This document shows positions 26,184-35,802 of a stretch of 64,000 bases of DNA, piece by piece (positions within the stretch are counted from its first letter, which is position 1; each line of letters begins with the position of its first letter). The stretch spans positions 1,891,486-1,955,485 of the forward strand of contig NC_017094.1 in NCBI RefSeq assembly GCF_000284315.1. The letters are read 5' to 3'. The position numbers were made by a program, and so were the translations under genes. Source of the DNA: Leptospirillum ferrooxidans C2-3. Its GTDB lineage: Bacteria; Nitrospirota; Leptospirillia; Leptospirillales; Leptospirillaceae. The notes beneath the pieces were generated by a model. It worked only from the letters and a program-made list of their open reading frames with translations, did not search any database and was not told the DNA's origin.

Positions 26184-27605
26184 ATGACAAAGACGGCACT
26201 GTCCAGGATCTTGATCTTCACGACCACCATTTCCCTCGCGGCATGCGCACACACCTCCACCGGAGCCGTTTCCCGGACAACACAGGCGGATGTGTCCCAA
26301 ACACGCAATGTCGACATTCTCCACACCTCCGTCACCAGAACGGTCCTTCCAAATGGAATCACAGTCCTCGTGATTCCCCGTCCGGTGGTTCCGGTTGTCT
26401 CTTTCCGGATCGGAATCCGTGCAGGCTCCTCCCAGGACCCGGAAGGCCAATACGGTCTTTCCGATCTCACCGCATCCCTTCTTGACAGGGGAACACAGAA
26501 GCATGATGCCCTTTCCATCTTCCGGGCCATCGATAGCTCGGGGGGAGGGCTCGATGCCCAGTCGGGGAGAGATCTGACCACCGTTTCCGGAAAGGTTCTG
26601 ACTGAGGATCTGGAGCCATTATTCTCCCTTGCTGCCGAAATGGTACAGACTCCAACTTTCCCCGAAGAGGATTTCCAAAAAAACCAGCAAATGGCTCTTG
26701 CAGAACTGACCGATGAAAAAGATCACCCAGGACCGGTCGCCAGAACACTCCTTTACAAAAAGATGATGGGCAAAGGACCCTATGGCCATCCCGAGTCAGG
26801 AACAATAAGAACCGTATCCAAGCTGAAGCGTTCAGACATATTGTCTTTCTACCGGAAATGGTATACCCCGGATCGCACGATCATTACCTTTTCCGGAGAT
26901 ATCTCCAATGAAAAAGCTCTGGCTCTTGTCAAACGGGAGTTTGGATCCTGGAAAAACCGGGAAGGCTCAAACCAAACCAGATCAATGAATAAAACGCATT
27001 GGGGCAATGGAGGAAAAACTTATCTGATCGACCGTGAGGATCTTGCCCAGACAACAGTCCTGATGGGCCTTCCAGGCATCTCCCGGAAAGATCCCCTCTT
27101 CTACAATGCCCTCGTCATGAACCAGCTGGTTGGTGGAACAACCACATCCAGACTGAACCATGTGATCCGGCAAAAGATGGGACTGGTTTATTATATTTAT
27201 TCCGGGCTTGACGCGGAACGCCATCGTGGCCCATTTTTCGTGAGTTTCCAGACCCATGCGGAAAATACGGCAAAAGTCATCAAGGAAACACGCATTCAGC
27301 TTCAAAAAAGCGCCCGATCCACTCCCGATTCAAAGGAGGTTACCGCGGTCAAGAAAAATCTTCTGGGCTCCTTTCCGTTCAGAATGGACTCGGATGATCG
27401 TATCGCATCCCTCTTGCTCTTCATTGAAAACTATTCTCTGGGGATCGATTACTTTACGGATTACCCCCAAAAGATCAGCGAGGTCACGCCTGATTCCGTC
27501 AAGAGTGCCGCACAAACACTTATTCACACTTCCAGCCTGACCACAGTTATAGCAGGACCTCTTTCCAAAATGAGTGGGGTGACCGGACAGGAGATCAAAC
27601 CCTGA
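26184..27605 (+). CDS. M16 peptidase-like lipoprotein without zinc motif
   Basis: 473 residues from the ATG with AAAGGAG upstream; an earlier TTG at 26166 is less likely. The N-terminus has a signal peptide ending LAACAHT, a lipobox. It aligns with M16 domains, but HxxEH is replaced (YGLSDLTASLLDRG), so it is the non-catalytic partner of the preceding gene. C-terminal NQLVGGTTTSRLNHVIRQKMGLVY is typical M16C. It starts 14 bases after the first subunit ends. Confidence 0.88.
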   Translation: MTKTALSRILIFTTTISLAACAHTSTGAVSRTTQADVSQTRNVDILHTSVTRTVLPNGITVLVIPRPVVPVVSFRIGIRAGSSQDPEGQYGLSDLTASLLDRGTQKHDALSIFRAIDSSGGGLDAQSGRDLTTVSGKVLTEDLEPLFSLAAEMVQTPTFPEEDFQKNQQMALAELTDEKDHPGPVARTLLYKKMMGKGPYGHPESGTIRTVSKLKRSDILSFYRKWYTPDRTIITFSGDISNEKALALVKREFGSWKNREGSNQTRSMNKTHWGNGGKTYLIDREDLAQTTVLMGLPGISRKDPLFYNALVMNQLVGGTTTSRLNHVIRQKMGLVYYIYSGLDAERHRGPFFVSFQTHAENTAKVIKETRIQLQKSARSTPDSKEVTAVKKNLLGSFPFRMDSDDRIASLLLFIENYSLGIDYFTDYPQKISEVTPDSVKSAAQTLIHTSSLTTVIAGPLSKMSGVTGQEIKP

Positions 27606-27624
27606 AGGCCTGAAGGCAAACAAG

Positions 27625-27653
27625 TTGAATTTTTATTCGGTACCCGCTAGGAT
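27625..27653 (+). promoter_or_regulatory. Promoter of the bS22 gene
   Basis: TTGAAT (27625-27630), a 17-base spacer and TAGGAT (27648-27653) sit 120 bases before the start codon, in the gap after the M16 genes. Confidence 0.55.
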
Positions 27654-27772
27654 ATAACTTTCTGTTTTAGAACCGGGAACTGCCGGAGCGTCAGGCCATG
27701 GATTCATGGCCGCCCGTTGATTTTCAAACAAAGACAGCGGGTTTCACCAGTCTACAGGAAAGAGGACAAACG

Positions 27773-27862
27773 ATGTCCAGTGTCATCAAAAAGCGCCGGA
27801 AGAAAATCCGGAAGCACAAGTACAAGAAGCTCCGCAGGGCATCTCGTCACAAGAAGAAGTAA
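27773..27862 (+). CDS. bS22-type mini ribosomal protein (AURKAIP1/COX24 family)
   Basis: A 29-residue, almost entirely basic peptide: MSSVIKKRRKKIRKHKYKK then LRRASRHKKK. This matches the short bacterial homologues of mitochondrial mS38 (AURKAIP1/COX24 domain), known as bS22, which bind 16S rRNA near the decoding site in several phyla. It has its own promoter, an AGAGGA ribosome site and a downstream hairpin, so it is a complete small gene easily missed by annotation. Confidence 0.85.
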   Translation: MSSVIKKRRKKIRKHKYKKLRRASRHKKK

Positions 27863-27874
27863 CCCAATGGGCGG

Positions 27875-27898
27875 CCTGCCGGGAAAGATCCTGGCGGG
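27875..27898 (+). terminator. Hairpin after bS22 gene
   Basis: CCTGCCGGG and CCTGGCGGG pair over nine positions including two G-U pairs, loop AAAGAT, followed by TCGTTCTGATTTTA. A moderate terminator 13 bases after the stop. Confidence 0.5.
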
Positions 27899-27952
27899 TC
27901 GTTCTGATTTTATAGGATGTACATGGTATTTTGATAATCATGGAGGCGGGCG

Positions 27953-28396
27953 TTGATTTCTGAAAGAAAAGTGGCGATAGGATCCATTGTCCTTCTCTTT
28001 TTCACATCTGTTTCCATTCTGACCTACCAAAGCATGCGGATTGCCGACCTCCAAAGCAAAATCGACAATCTGACAATCAACAAGACCGCCAAGTCCCAGA
28101 AGCAGCTTTCCACCAATCTTGTCGCATCTGAGGGAGAAGATACGGGAACATACCAGCTTGATCTTATCACCGCAGTCCTAGCTGTTCCTGACTGGTCAGA
28201 CAAAATCCCCCAGGATATCGCACGGGGTATGCACTGGAAAGTCCTGAACAGGGCGCGCGTTCATATGATACAGGGGAATCTTGTCGTGATTGAGGTGCAG
28301 AATTCCAAAAACGAGGTTTTGCCACTGCTCTTTCAGATCCCTGATCCCAAAGAACAGGCAACATGGCGGTATCTATACGCGATGGCCCCCGGCTAA
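27953..28396 (+). CDS. Membrane-anchored protein of unknown function
   Basis: 147 residues from a TTG with GGAGG six bases upstream. A single hydrophobic segment (about residues 8-25, AIGSIVLLFFTSVSILTY) is followed by a short coiled coil (MRIADLQSKIDNL) and a C-terminal domain of about 90 residues with WKVLNRARVHMIQGNLVVIEVQ. Likely inner-membrane anchored with a periplasmic domain. No family recognised. It converges with the GGDEF-EAL gene and the two ends overlap by 4 bases. Confidence 0.65.
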   Translation: MISERKVAIGSIVLLFFTSVSILTYQSMRIADLQSKIDNLTINKTAKSQKQLSTNLVASEGEDTGTYQLDLITAVLAVPDWSDKIPQDIARGMHWKVLNRARVHMIQGNLVVIEVQNSKNEVLPLLFQIPDPKEQATWRYLYAMAPG

Positions 28397-31140
28397 CAGT
28401 CCAGGGAAAGGCTCGGGTCAATCCGTTCACTTCCTGCAGGAGCAAAACCGGCCGACATAAGGCCTAAAAGCTCCTTATAGGGAACAGGGGGGCTATAGAA
28501 ATATCCCTGAAAGACATTTGCGCCCCTTTTGAAAAGATAGTCCCTCTGCTCAAGGGTTTCAACACCTTCTATCACAACGTTGATCCGCATTGTCAATCCG
28601 ATGGAAAGCATGGTCCGGATCAGCTCAAGCTCTTTTCCTCCCGACATCATCTGGTCGACAAAGCTTTTGTCCACCTTGATCTCATCCGGTGAAAAGCGGG
28701 TCAGATTCCCCAGTGAGGAAAATCCTGTTCCAAAATCATCCAGGGATAATTTTACGCCCATCTCCTTGACCTTTTGAACGTTCATCTCTATCTCGGCAAT
28801 TTCTTTTGCAAAGATCGACTCCGTTACCTCAAGAACCAATAGGGAAGGGTCCAGCCCTGATATCAAAAGAGCCCTGCGAACGTATTCGTAAAAATCCGGC
28901 TCAACCAGCTGACGAACGGAAACATTGACCGAAACGCTGACCCTGCTCCATCGTTCACACAGGATTTTTGCATCTCGGGTCGCTCTTTTCAGGACCCACT
29001 CCCCCAGACTGACAATCAATCCCTGCTCTTCTGCCATCTTGATAAACTGATGGGGACGGAGCATTCCCTTTTGTGGATGATCCCATCGGATGAGAGCTTC
29101 AACTCCGACGATTTCACCTGTTTTGGCATTGACTTTCGGCTGGTAATGAAGCTCCAGGGAATCTTCCCTGATCGCATCCTGAAGATCTGCACGAAGCTCA
29201 ATTTCCTCTTGTGAGTTCGGATTCATCAGGGGAGAATAAAAACAAAAGTCATTTCTCCCCCTGTCCTTCACCGAATTGAGTGCGATATCCGCGTTTCGGA
29301 TCAGAAGGTCCTCTGTTTGACCATCATCGGGAAAAACGGAGATACCGATGGAAACGGTCATGGACACCTTATGCTCACCCAATAAGAAAGGCTTTCTCAT
29401 CTGCATCAAGATCTGCCTGGCTTTTTCAGCCATTCTCTCCGCATCCAGAAAATCTGAGATCAGAACAAGAAACTCATCTCCACCCAGACGTGCCAGAGAG
29501 TCTCCCGAAGGGATCGTCTCTGAAAGTCTGGCCGCAAATTGCTGAAGAAATTCATTTCCCAGTCCATGGCCATAGGTGTCATTGATCTTTTTGAAATGAT
29601 CGATTCCCACGGCAAACACACACAATCCCTTCCCTGTTTCAGGATATAGGGCAATAAAAGAAATCAGCCGTTCCCGAAAAAGCCTGTCGTTTGGAAGACC
29701 TGTCAGCTGATCGTGATATTTCATGTTCCACAGGGCTTCCTGAGCCTGTCTCCGTTCCGTACTTTCCTGAAAAACAAAAATCGACCCGACGATCTCCCCA
29801 AGGTGATTATGGATGGGAGCGAGGGAATCCGTTATCGGAATCAATTCACCGGAAGAGGTCCGGATAGCAACCGGCCCCGGAATCGTGGCGATCACATCTT
29901 CCCGGAGGATTCTTGAAAGCGGAAGCTCAATCTGCTCATTTTTCTCCTCATGAACCATAAACAGTACCTGGGAAATATCCTGACCCATCGCAGATTCCTC
30001 ATTGATCCCCATCAAAAAGGCCGCAACCCGGTTAATGAAGGTGATCCGGCCAGAAAGATCCATCGCAACAACCCCGTCCCCGATGGAATTCATGGTGATC
30101 CGAAGCCACTCTTTCTGGCTCGCCAGCTCTCCCTCACTTTTCTTGAGGGAGGTAATGTCGACAAATCGGCATTCGTACCCACACACTCCGAGAAGGTCAT
30201 CGGAGATCTCTGTCATTCTGAGTGAAAACCATCTTAACTCCGAGTCCCCTCCCGTAAAAGGAAAATCAAGACTGTTGACATGGCCGTCTCTCAGCAAGGA
30301 TTTCCATTGTCCTGCGATTCTGGAAAAAAGAGGGAAACTCCCCGCGAGAGGAAAGATGGATTTTCCGGACAGAGATGTCTCCAATTTTCTTGCCTGTTTT
30401 TTGGGAGAGGATCCTTTTTCACCCGACCCAAGATAACTCGCAAGAGAAGGGTTGACATACCGGATCTTCCCCTCGGGAGACAAGATGATCACCAGATCGC
30501 TTGTCCGTTCAGATGCCCATCTCAGATAGAGCTCCTCTTCCCGCCTTCTCGAAAGGAATGAAAACAGGACACGGGCAAGGATCAGGGAAAAGGTCAAGAG
30601 CTCCAGAATTTGCCAATAATGTTTCTTTCCCAATAACGCCTTTCGCTGATGGACGAGGCGTTTGACCGTATCGGTCAACGCATAGGAAAAACGCATGGAA
30701 AAGAGATCCACATTCATGGCTTCCCTCGGCAGGTCTCCCACTGCGGTCGGGAGCAAAAGCTCCCGGTGCAAGGCCTCCACACGGGTTTCAAGTTCTGTCA
30801 GGAGAGATTTCTCTTCGGTATCGAGAAGGGACTTTTTCGATTGGATATCGGCCAACAATGAATCGGACTGGATAAACAAGCCATCGATATAATGTTTTTG
30901 AACGCTCTGGATCGCTCCCTGGTGGGTCAGACGGGAAAGAAGGGAAGAGTGGAGAACACGCAAGAGCCCCGTCAGATCGTTCTCGATCGGGGAAAGACGA
31001 GCAATCCGGTGGTCAATCCGGCCAAGGGAATTATCATCATGGGACATCTCGAGAACGGGTAAAAAAACAAGAACAGCCCAAACAACAATCTCAAGAAGAA
31101 AAGTTCCTTTGGCGCCATAAACTTTTCTTACTGGGATCAT
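28393..31140 (-). CDS. Membrane PAS-PAS-GGDEF-EAL protein
   Basis: 915 residues. Two hydrophobic segments (about 12-32 and 178-200) frame a periplasmic helical sensor. Two PAS domains follow (about 212-330 and 345-465), then GGDEF (about 470-640, motif RLGGDEF intact, no obvious RxxD inhibitory site), then EAL (about 650-900). The EAL part keeps EALIRW, LEVTES, DDFGTG, EGVET and QGY, so both cyclase and phosphodiesterase activities are possible. It would link a signal, perhaps redox through PAS, to c-di-GMP and hence motility or biofilm. Single-gene unit with its own promoter. Confidence 0.93.
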   Translation of the reverse strand: MIPVRKVYGAKGTFLLEIVVWAVLVFLPVLEMSHDDNSLGRIDHRIARLSPIENDLTGLLRVLHSSLLSRLTHQGAIQSVQKHYIDGLFIQSDSLLADIQSKKSLLDTEEKSLLTELETRVEALHRELLLPTAVGDLPREAMNVDLFSMRFSYALTDTVKRLVHQRKALLGKKHYWQILELLTFSLILARVLFSFLSRRREEELYLRWASERTSDLVIILSPEGKIRYVNPSLASYLGSGEKGSSPKKQARKLETSLSGKSIFPLAGSFPLFSRIAGQWKSLLRDGHVNSLDFPFTGGDSELRWFSLRMTEISDDLLGVCGYECRFVDITSLKKSEGELASQKEWLRITMNSIGDGVVAMDLSGRITFINRVAAFLMGINEESAMGQDISQVLFMVHEEKNEQIELPLSRILREDVIATIPGPVAIRTSSGELIPITDSLAPIHNHLGEIVGSIFVFQESTERRQAQEALWNMKYHDQLTGLPNDRLFRERLISFIALYPETGKGLCVFAVGIDHFKKINDTYGHGLGNEFLQQFAARLSETIPSGDSLARLGGDEFLVLISDFLDAERMAEKARQILMQMRKPFLLGEHKVSMTVSIGISVFPDDGQTEDLLIRNADIALNSVKDRGRNDFCFYSPLMNPNSQEEIELRADLQDAIREDSLELHYQPKVNAKTGEIVGVEALIRWDHPQKGMLRPHQFIKMAEEQGLIVSLGEWVLKRATRDAKILCERWSRVSVSVNVSVRQLVEPDFYEYVRRALLISGLDPSLLVLEVTESIFAKEIAEIEMNVQKVKEMGVKLSLDDFGTGFSSLGNLTRFSPDEIKVDKSFVDQMMSGGKELELIRTMLSIGLTMRINVVIEGVETLEQRDYLFKRGANVFQGYFYSPPVPYKELLGLMSAGFAPAGSERIDPSLSLDC

Positions 31141-31165
31141 CTGTTACCACACATAACAATCAATC

Positions 31166-31193
31166 ATATTAATCACCCTTTTCCAACCCTCAA
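31166..31193 (-). promoter_or_regulatory. Promoter of the GGDEF-EAL gene
   Basis: Read leftward, TTGAGG (31188-31193), 16 bases, TAATAT (31166-31171), about 25 bases before the ATG at 31140. Confidence 0.5.
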
Positions 31194-31246
31194 CATCATC
31201 CACCGATCACACCGATCAACAGAATACCCATAGGAGATGGAAAGAT

Positions 31247-31264
31247 CTACCTTCTGAAAGGTAG
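31247..31264 (-). terminator. Hairpin downstream of ftsB
   Basis: CTACCTT and AAGGTAG form a 7-bp stem with a 4-base loop; leftward it is followed by ATCTTTCC. A weak terminator candidate for the eno-ftsB transcript. Confidence 0.35.
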
Positions 31265-31320
31265 TATAGAGCATCCTAGATCAAATCGGGCAATGGTTAC
31301 AAGCGAAAGGGAAAAGCGAT

Positions 31321-31664
31321 TTAGTCTCGGGAAAGGAGGTTTTGGCTCTTGGGAAGGACAAGGATTTCTCCGGGGCGTACTCTGTGCTGCCGTTCCCTTG
31401 CAACCTTTTCCAGTGCAAATGGGTCCAGCCTCAAATCGCGGACTTCCTTTGTTTCATCCAGAACATGTTTTTCAAGAGAGCTTTTCTCGGACCTCAAGTC
31501 TCTCCTGGCAAACTGATAATGAAACAGGGCATAAAGCCCTGTTTCCGATGAAAAAAGCGCTCGAGCGGAATAGATCAGCAAAAAAGTACCGGCGATCAGA
31601 AAAAGCCAGATAAAAAGCCTCCGGTCATTTCCCTGCTGCTCTGGACGGGCCGGCTGGGAGGACA

Positions 31665-31665
<1 letters not shown>
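31321..31665 (-). CDS. ftsB: FtsB/DivIC-like cell division protein
   Basis: 114 residues: a short cytoplasmic N-terminus, one membrane span (about 18-37, FIWLFLIAGTFLLIYSA) and a periplasmic coiled coil (about 50-85) ending in ALEKVARERQHRVRPGEILVL, the classical septum formation initiator pattern. It joins FtsL and FtsQ in the divisome. Its ATG overlaps the eno stop, the common eno-ftsB arrangement. Confidence 0.88.
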
Positions 31666-32984
<1,319 letters not shown>

Positions 32985-32991
32985 TCAATAC

Positions 32992-33010
32992 TGCAGGGAC
33001 CATCCCTGCA
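32992..33010 (-). terminator. Hairpin between cytochrome gene and eno
   Basis: TGCAGGGA and TCCCTGCA form a perfect 8-bp stem with a 3-base loop. It lies after the leftward cytochrome gene, without a clear T run. A 13-base near-palindrome TTGATTGAATCAA is next to it (32976-32988) and could be an operator for eno. Confidence 0.45.
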
Positions 33011-33027
33011 AGCCCAAAACAAAAGGG

Positions 33028-33603
33028 CTATTTTAAGGTGTAGCCATTTCTCGCAAAAAACGCATGGTCTGGAGAGTCCTGATAGGAAATGGCCTTCAGG
33101 AACTTTCTGACATTCCCCCCTGGCAACAGATCCGAGGATGGGAAGGTTCCCAGAGGAATCTCTCCACCGAAGCTTGCATCCTTGTAATGGTTATGACACA
33201 GGGCACAGGATTTCTCTTTTGCAGGAAACCCTTCATGGGCAGCCCGGTCATAGCCGCGAGTATGACACTTCAGGCAATTTTCATTCGGCACAACTCCACC
33301 CACATAGGAGACTGCAGGATGAGGAGTTCCCATCGCATGGACCAGCAGTTCCTTCACTCCTGTCATCTGGGCGCCAAGAGCACCGATCACACCGGGGCCA
33401 GAATGGCAGATGATGCAATTCTGATGATGACGGCTCGCTCCCGAAGCATAATAGCCATCACCAAGAGGTTTCATTTCATGACAGGTCAGACAAAACTCCC
33501 GTTTTTCCTCAAGAAGGTGTCCCCCCAAAGACAAGCCCCCACCAAGGACCAGAAGCATCAGGCAGACAAAAGCCCACTGCAGAACCAGCTCACCTTTTCC
33601 CAA
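33028..33603 (-). CDS. Tetrahaem NapC/NirT-like cytochrome c
   Basis: 191 residues. One N-terminal hydrophobic anchor (about 8-28) is followed by four CxxCH haem sites at residues 38-42, 63-67, 110-114 and 133-137 (CLTCH, CIICH, CLKCH, CALCH). This is the layout of NapC/NrfH quinol dehydrogenases, which pass electrons from menaquinol or ubiquinol to periplasmic reductases. No reductase partner is nearby. In an iron oxidiser it might work between the quinone pool and periplasmic cytochromes. The C-terminal 45 residues are extra and without motif. Confidence 0.88.
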   Translation of the reverse strand: MGKGELVLQWAFVCLMLLVLGGGLSLGGHLLEEKREFCLTCHEMKPLGDGYYASGASRHHQNCIICHSGPGVIGALGAQMTGVKELLVHAMGTPHPAVSYVGGVVPNENCLKCHTRGYDRAAHEGFPAKEKSCALCHNHYKDASFGGEIPLGTFPSSDLLPGGNVRKFLKAISYQDSPDHAFFARNGYTLK

Positions 33604-33634
33604 CTCAATCTCCCTCAGGAAAACTCAATGGTTT

Positions 33635-34288
33635 TTACGAAGGGCGTTTCACCGAAAGAAGTTTTCTGGACCAATGCCACTTCCCATCGGAGGCCCATGC
33701 TCCTTCAGCAACCCACCCAAGAGAAGGCTCATAGTAGTCATAGAGAATCTGGGGGCTTTTTCTGCGAATCAGATCATAGGTGATCACCTTTTCCACTACC
33801 CAGCAGGTCATGGTCCCGAACGGAAGGACCACCCTCACCTTCCCCCAGACCTTGCTGTGAGAACGGTTCTGTCCATCCTGCACATCCCAGGATTCTCCCT
33901 TTTTGAAAGGAAGGCGATAGATCAGAAGAGGGGGATGAAATGTCCAGACGTGGTCACCAAACGCCGAGCTCGAAGTCAGCTGAACCACCCGGCCAGTCTT
34001 GGGATTGACACCATAAGTGGCTACAATTTTTCTCTTGGGAAAGTTTACGTAGGAGATCTCTCTCGAGATCTCGATGACTATCCGGCCATCCTTCATTCCC
34101 AGGGGTTTTTGAATTTCCTTGATACGGACATTATTCCCAAGACCGGAATAGACTCTCGTCATGGCCCCAACGGGAAAATACCGGACCTCAGCCGCCAAAG
34201 CGCGTGTCTGAAAAAGGCAGAGGACAGCCAGCATCGGCAGACAAAGCATCTTGAAAAGGGAAAGAGTTCGACTCCCTGGTCTTGTCAT
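33635..34288 (-). CDS. Exported protein of unknown function
   Basis: 217 residues with a signal peptide (about 1-33, ending ARALAAE). The mature protein looks beta-rich, with GKVRVVLPFGTMTCWVVEKV and YYEPSLGWVAEGAWAS, resembling the DUF3108-type periplasmic beta fold, but this is only a pattern match. It overlaps the gatB stop by 4 bases, so it is the last gene of the gat operon. Function unknown. Confidence 0.7.
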   Translation of the reverse strand: MTRPGSRTLSLFKMLCLPMLAVLCLFQTRALAAEVRYFPVGAMTRVYSGLGNNVRIKEIQKPLGMKDGRIVIEISREISYVNFPKRKIVATYGVNPKTGRVVQLTSSSAFGDHVWTFHPPLLIYRLPFKKGESWDVQDGQNRSHSKVWGKVRVVLPFGTMTCWVVEKVITYDLIRRKSPQILYDYYEPSLGWVAEGAWASDGKWHWSRKLLSVKRPS

Positions 34289-35802
34289 GTCGATGAAGGC
34301 ATAAGCTTTTGGCGAATCAATTCATTGACTTTTTGCGGATTCGCTTTCCCTGCGGATTTCTTCATCACCTGCCCCACCAGAAATCCCAGCAACCGGTCTT
34401 TTCCAGAACAAAAATCAGAGACTTCCTTCGGATTTTCAGAAATCATCTCGTCAATCCAGGCGGACAGTGCTCCCTCCCCTGAAACTTGTGCAAAACCTTT
34501 TTCCTTGATCACCTCTGAAGGGTGCTGCTCGAGGTCAAGAGAAAGAAGATAGACTTCCTTGGCCTGGTTGAGAGAGAGACTTTCATCCATCACGCCCGCC
34601 AGAATATGAGCAAGACCCTGCGCCGCCCCACCTGAAGACAGTGCGGCATCTCCTCTTCGGTTCCATTCCCTCAAGACCTCCGAAAGGACAAAATGGAGCA
34701 GTCTTGAACGACCTTTGGAGAGCTCAAAACCCCTGACCTTTGACATCGGTTCGAAATGGGAAAGCGCTTCCTCAAAAAAGACCACCAGCTCTTCCTCAAA
34801 AACAAGAGTTCTGGCATCGGACGGATCAATGCCCAACTCCCGTGCAAGCCGGATGGCTTTTTCTTCAGGAAGCTCAGGCAAATTCTTCCGCTCTTCATCA
34901 ATCCATTCTTCCGGAAAAAAGACCATGGGAATATCCGGCTCCGGGAAAAAGCGGTAATCGAGAGCCTCCTCTTTCGAACGCATGGGCAGTGTACGGCCAT
35001 TACCCGTATCAAAAAGCCTTGTTTCGCTTCGAATCCTCTCTCCCCGATCCAAAAGCTCCGATTGGCGAGAAAACTCATAGACGAGAGCCTTCTGGACAAA
35101 TCGGAAAGAATTCATGTTCTTGACCTCGACCTTCACCCCGAAACGGCTCTCACCCCTCAGGCGAAGGGAGACGTTTGCATCGCAACGAAAGGATCCTTCC
35201 TCCATGTTTCCATCGGAGACGCCACTGGCGCGAAGGATCTGGCGAAGTTGCTTCAAATAGGAAACAGCCTCCGATGGGGAGCGGATATCGGGCTCGGAAA
35301 CGATCTCCAGAAGGGGAACACCCGCCCGATTGAGGTCCACATGGCTTGAATCCGCAAGTCCCGCATGAAGGTTTTTCCCAGCGTCCTCTTCCATATGAAT
35401 CCGATGGATCCGGATCGTTTTTCCCGCATCCGGACCAAGAAGGGAAATCGATCCTCCGGTCAACAGAGGATGATCGAACTGTGAGATCTGATAGCCTTTG
35501 GGAAGGTCCGGATAAAAATAATGTTTCCGGTCAAAAAAACTTTTTCGATGAATCGAGCATCCCAATGCCAGACCAAGACGGATTCCCAGACGGAGGGCTC
35601 TCTCGTTCATCACCGGCAGAACGCCAGGGTAACCCAGACAAACCGGACACGTCAGGGTGTTCGGTTCAGCGCCGAACCGGTTTTCACACCGGCAAAACAT
35701 CTTCGTTTTTGTCAAAAGCTGGGAATGAACCTCAAGCCCGACAACCATCTCGTACTTTGACTGAGACAAGGTGCTGGTCGGATCGATGGAATCATCGCTC
35801 AT
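34285..35802 (-). CDS. gatB: Asp/Glu-tRNA amidotransferase subunit B
   Basis: 505 residues. GLEVHSQLLTKTKMFC begins the cradle domain, with a zinc site around CRCENRF and CPVCLGYPG. The middle has PKGYQISQF and EGSFRCDANVS, and the last about 110 residues form the YqeY-like tail that touches tRNA. With GatA and GatC it converts Glu-tRNA-Gln or Asp-tRNA-Asn to the amidated forms. One-base overlap with gatA. Confidence 0.96.
   Translation of the reverse strand: MSDDSIDPTSTLSQSKYEMVVGLEVHSQLLTKTKMFCRCENRFGAEPNTLTCPVCLGYPGVLPVMNERALRLGIRLGLALGCSIHRKSFFDRKHYFYPDLPKGYQISQFDHPLLTGGSISLLGPDAGKTIRIHRIHMEEDAGKNLHAGLADSSHVDLNRAGVPLLEIVSEPDIRSPSEAVSYLKQLRQILRASGVSDGNMEEGSFRCDANVSLRLRGESRFGVKVEVKNMNSFRFVQKALVYEFSRQSELLDRGERIRSETRLFDTGNGRTLPMRSKEEALDYRFFPEPDIPMVFFPEEWIDEERKNLPELPEEKAIRLARELGIDPSDARTLVFEEELVVFFEEALSHFEPMSKVRGFELSKGRSRLLHFVLSEVLREWNRRGDAALSSGGAAQGLAHILAGVMDESLSLNQAKEVYLLSLDLEQHPSEVIKEKGFAQVSGEGALSAWIDEMISENPKEVSDFCSGKDRLLGFLVGQVMKKSAGKANPQKVNELIRQKLMPSST

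Noticed and set aside
27717-27956. 79-residue ORF covering the bS22 gene
   Set aside because: It is out of frame with bS22, runs through the terminator and lacks a ribosome site.
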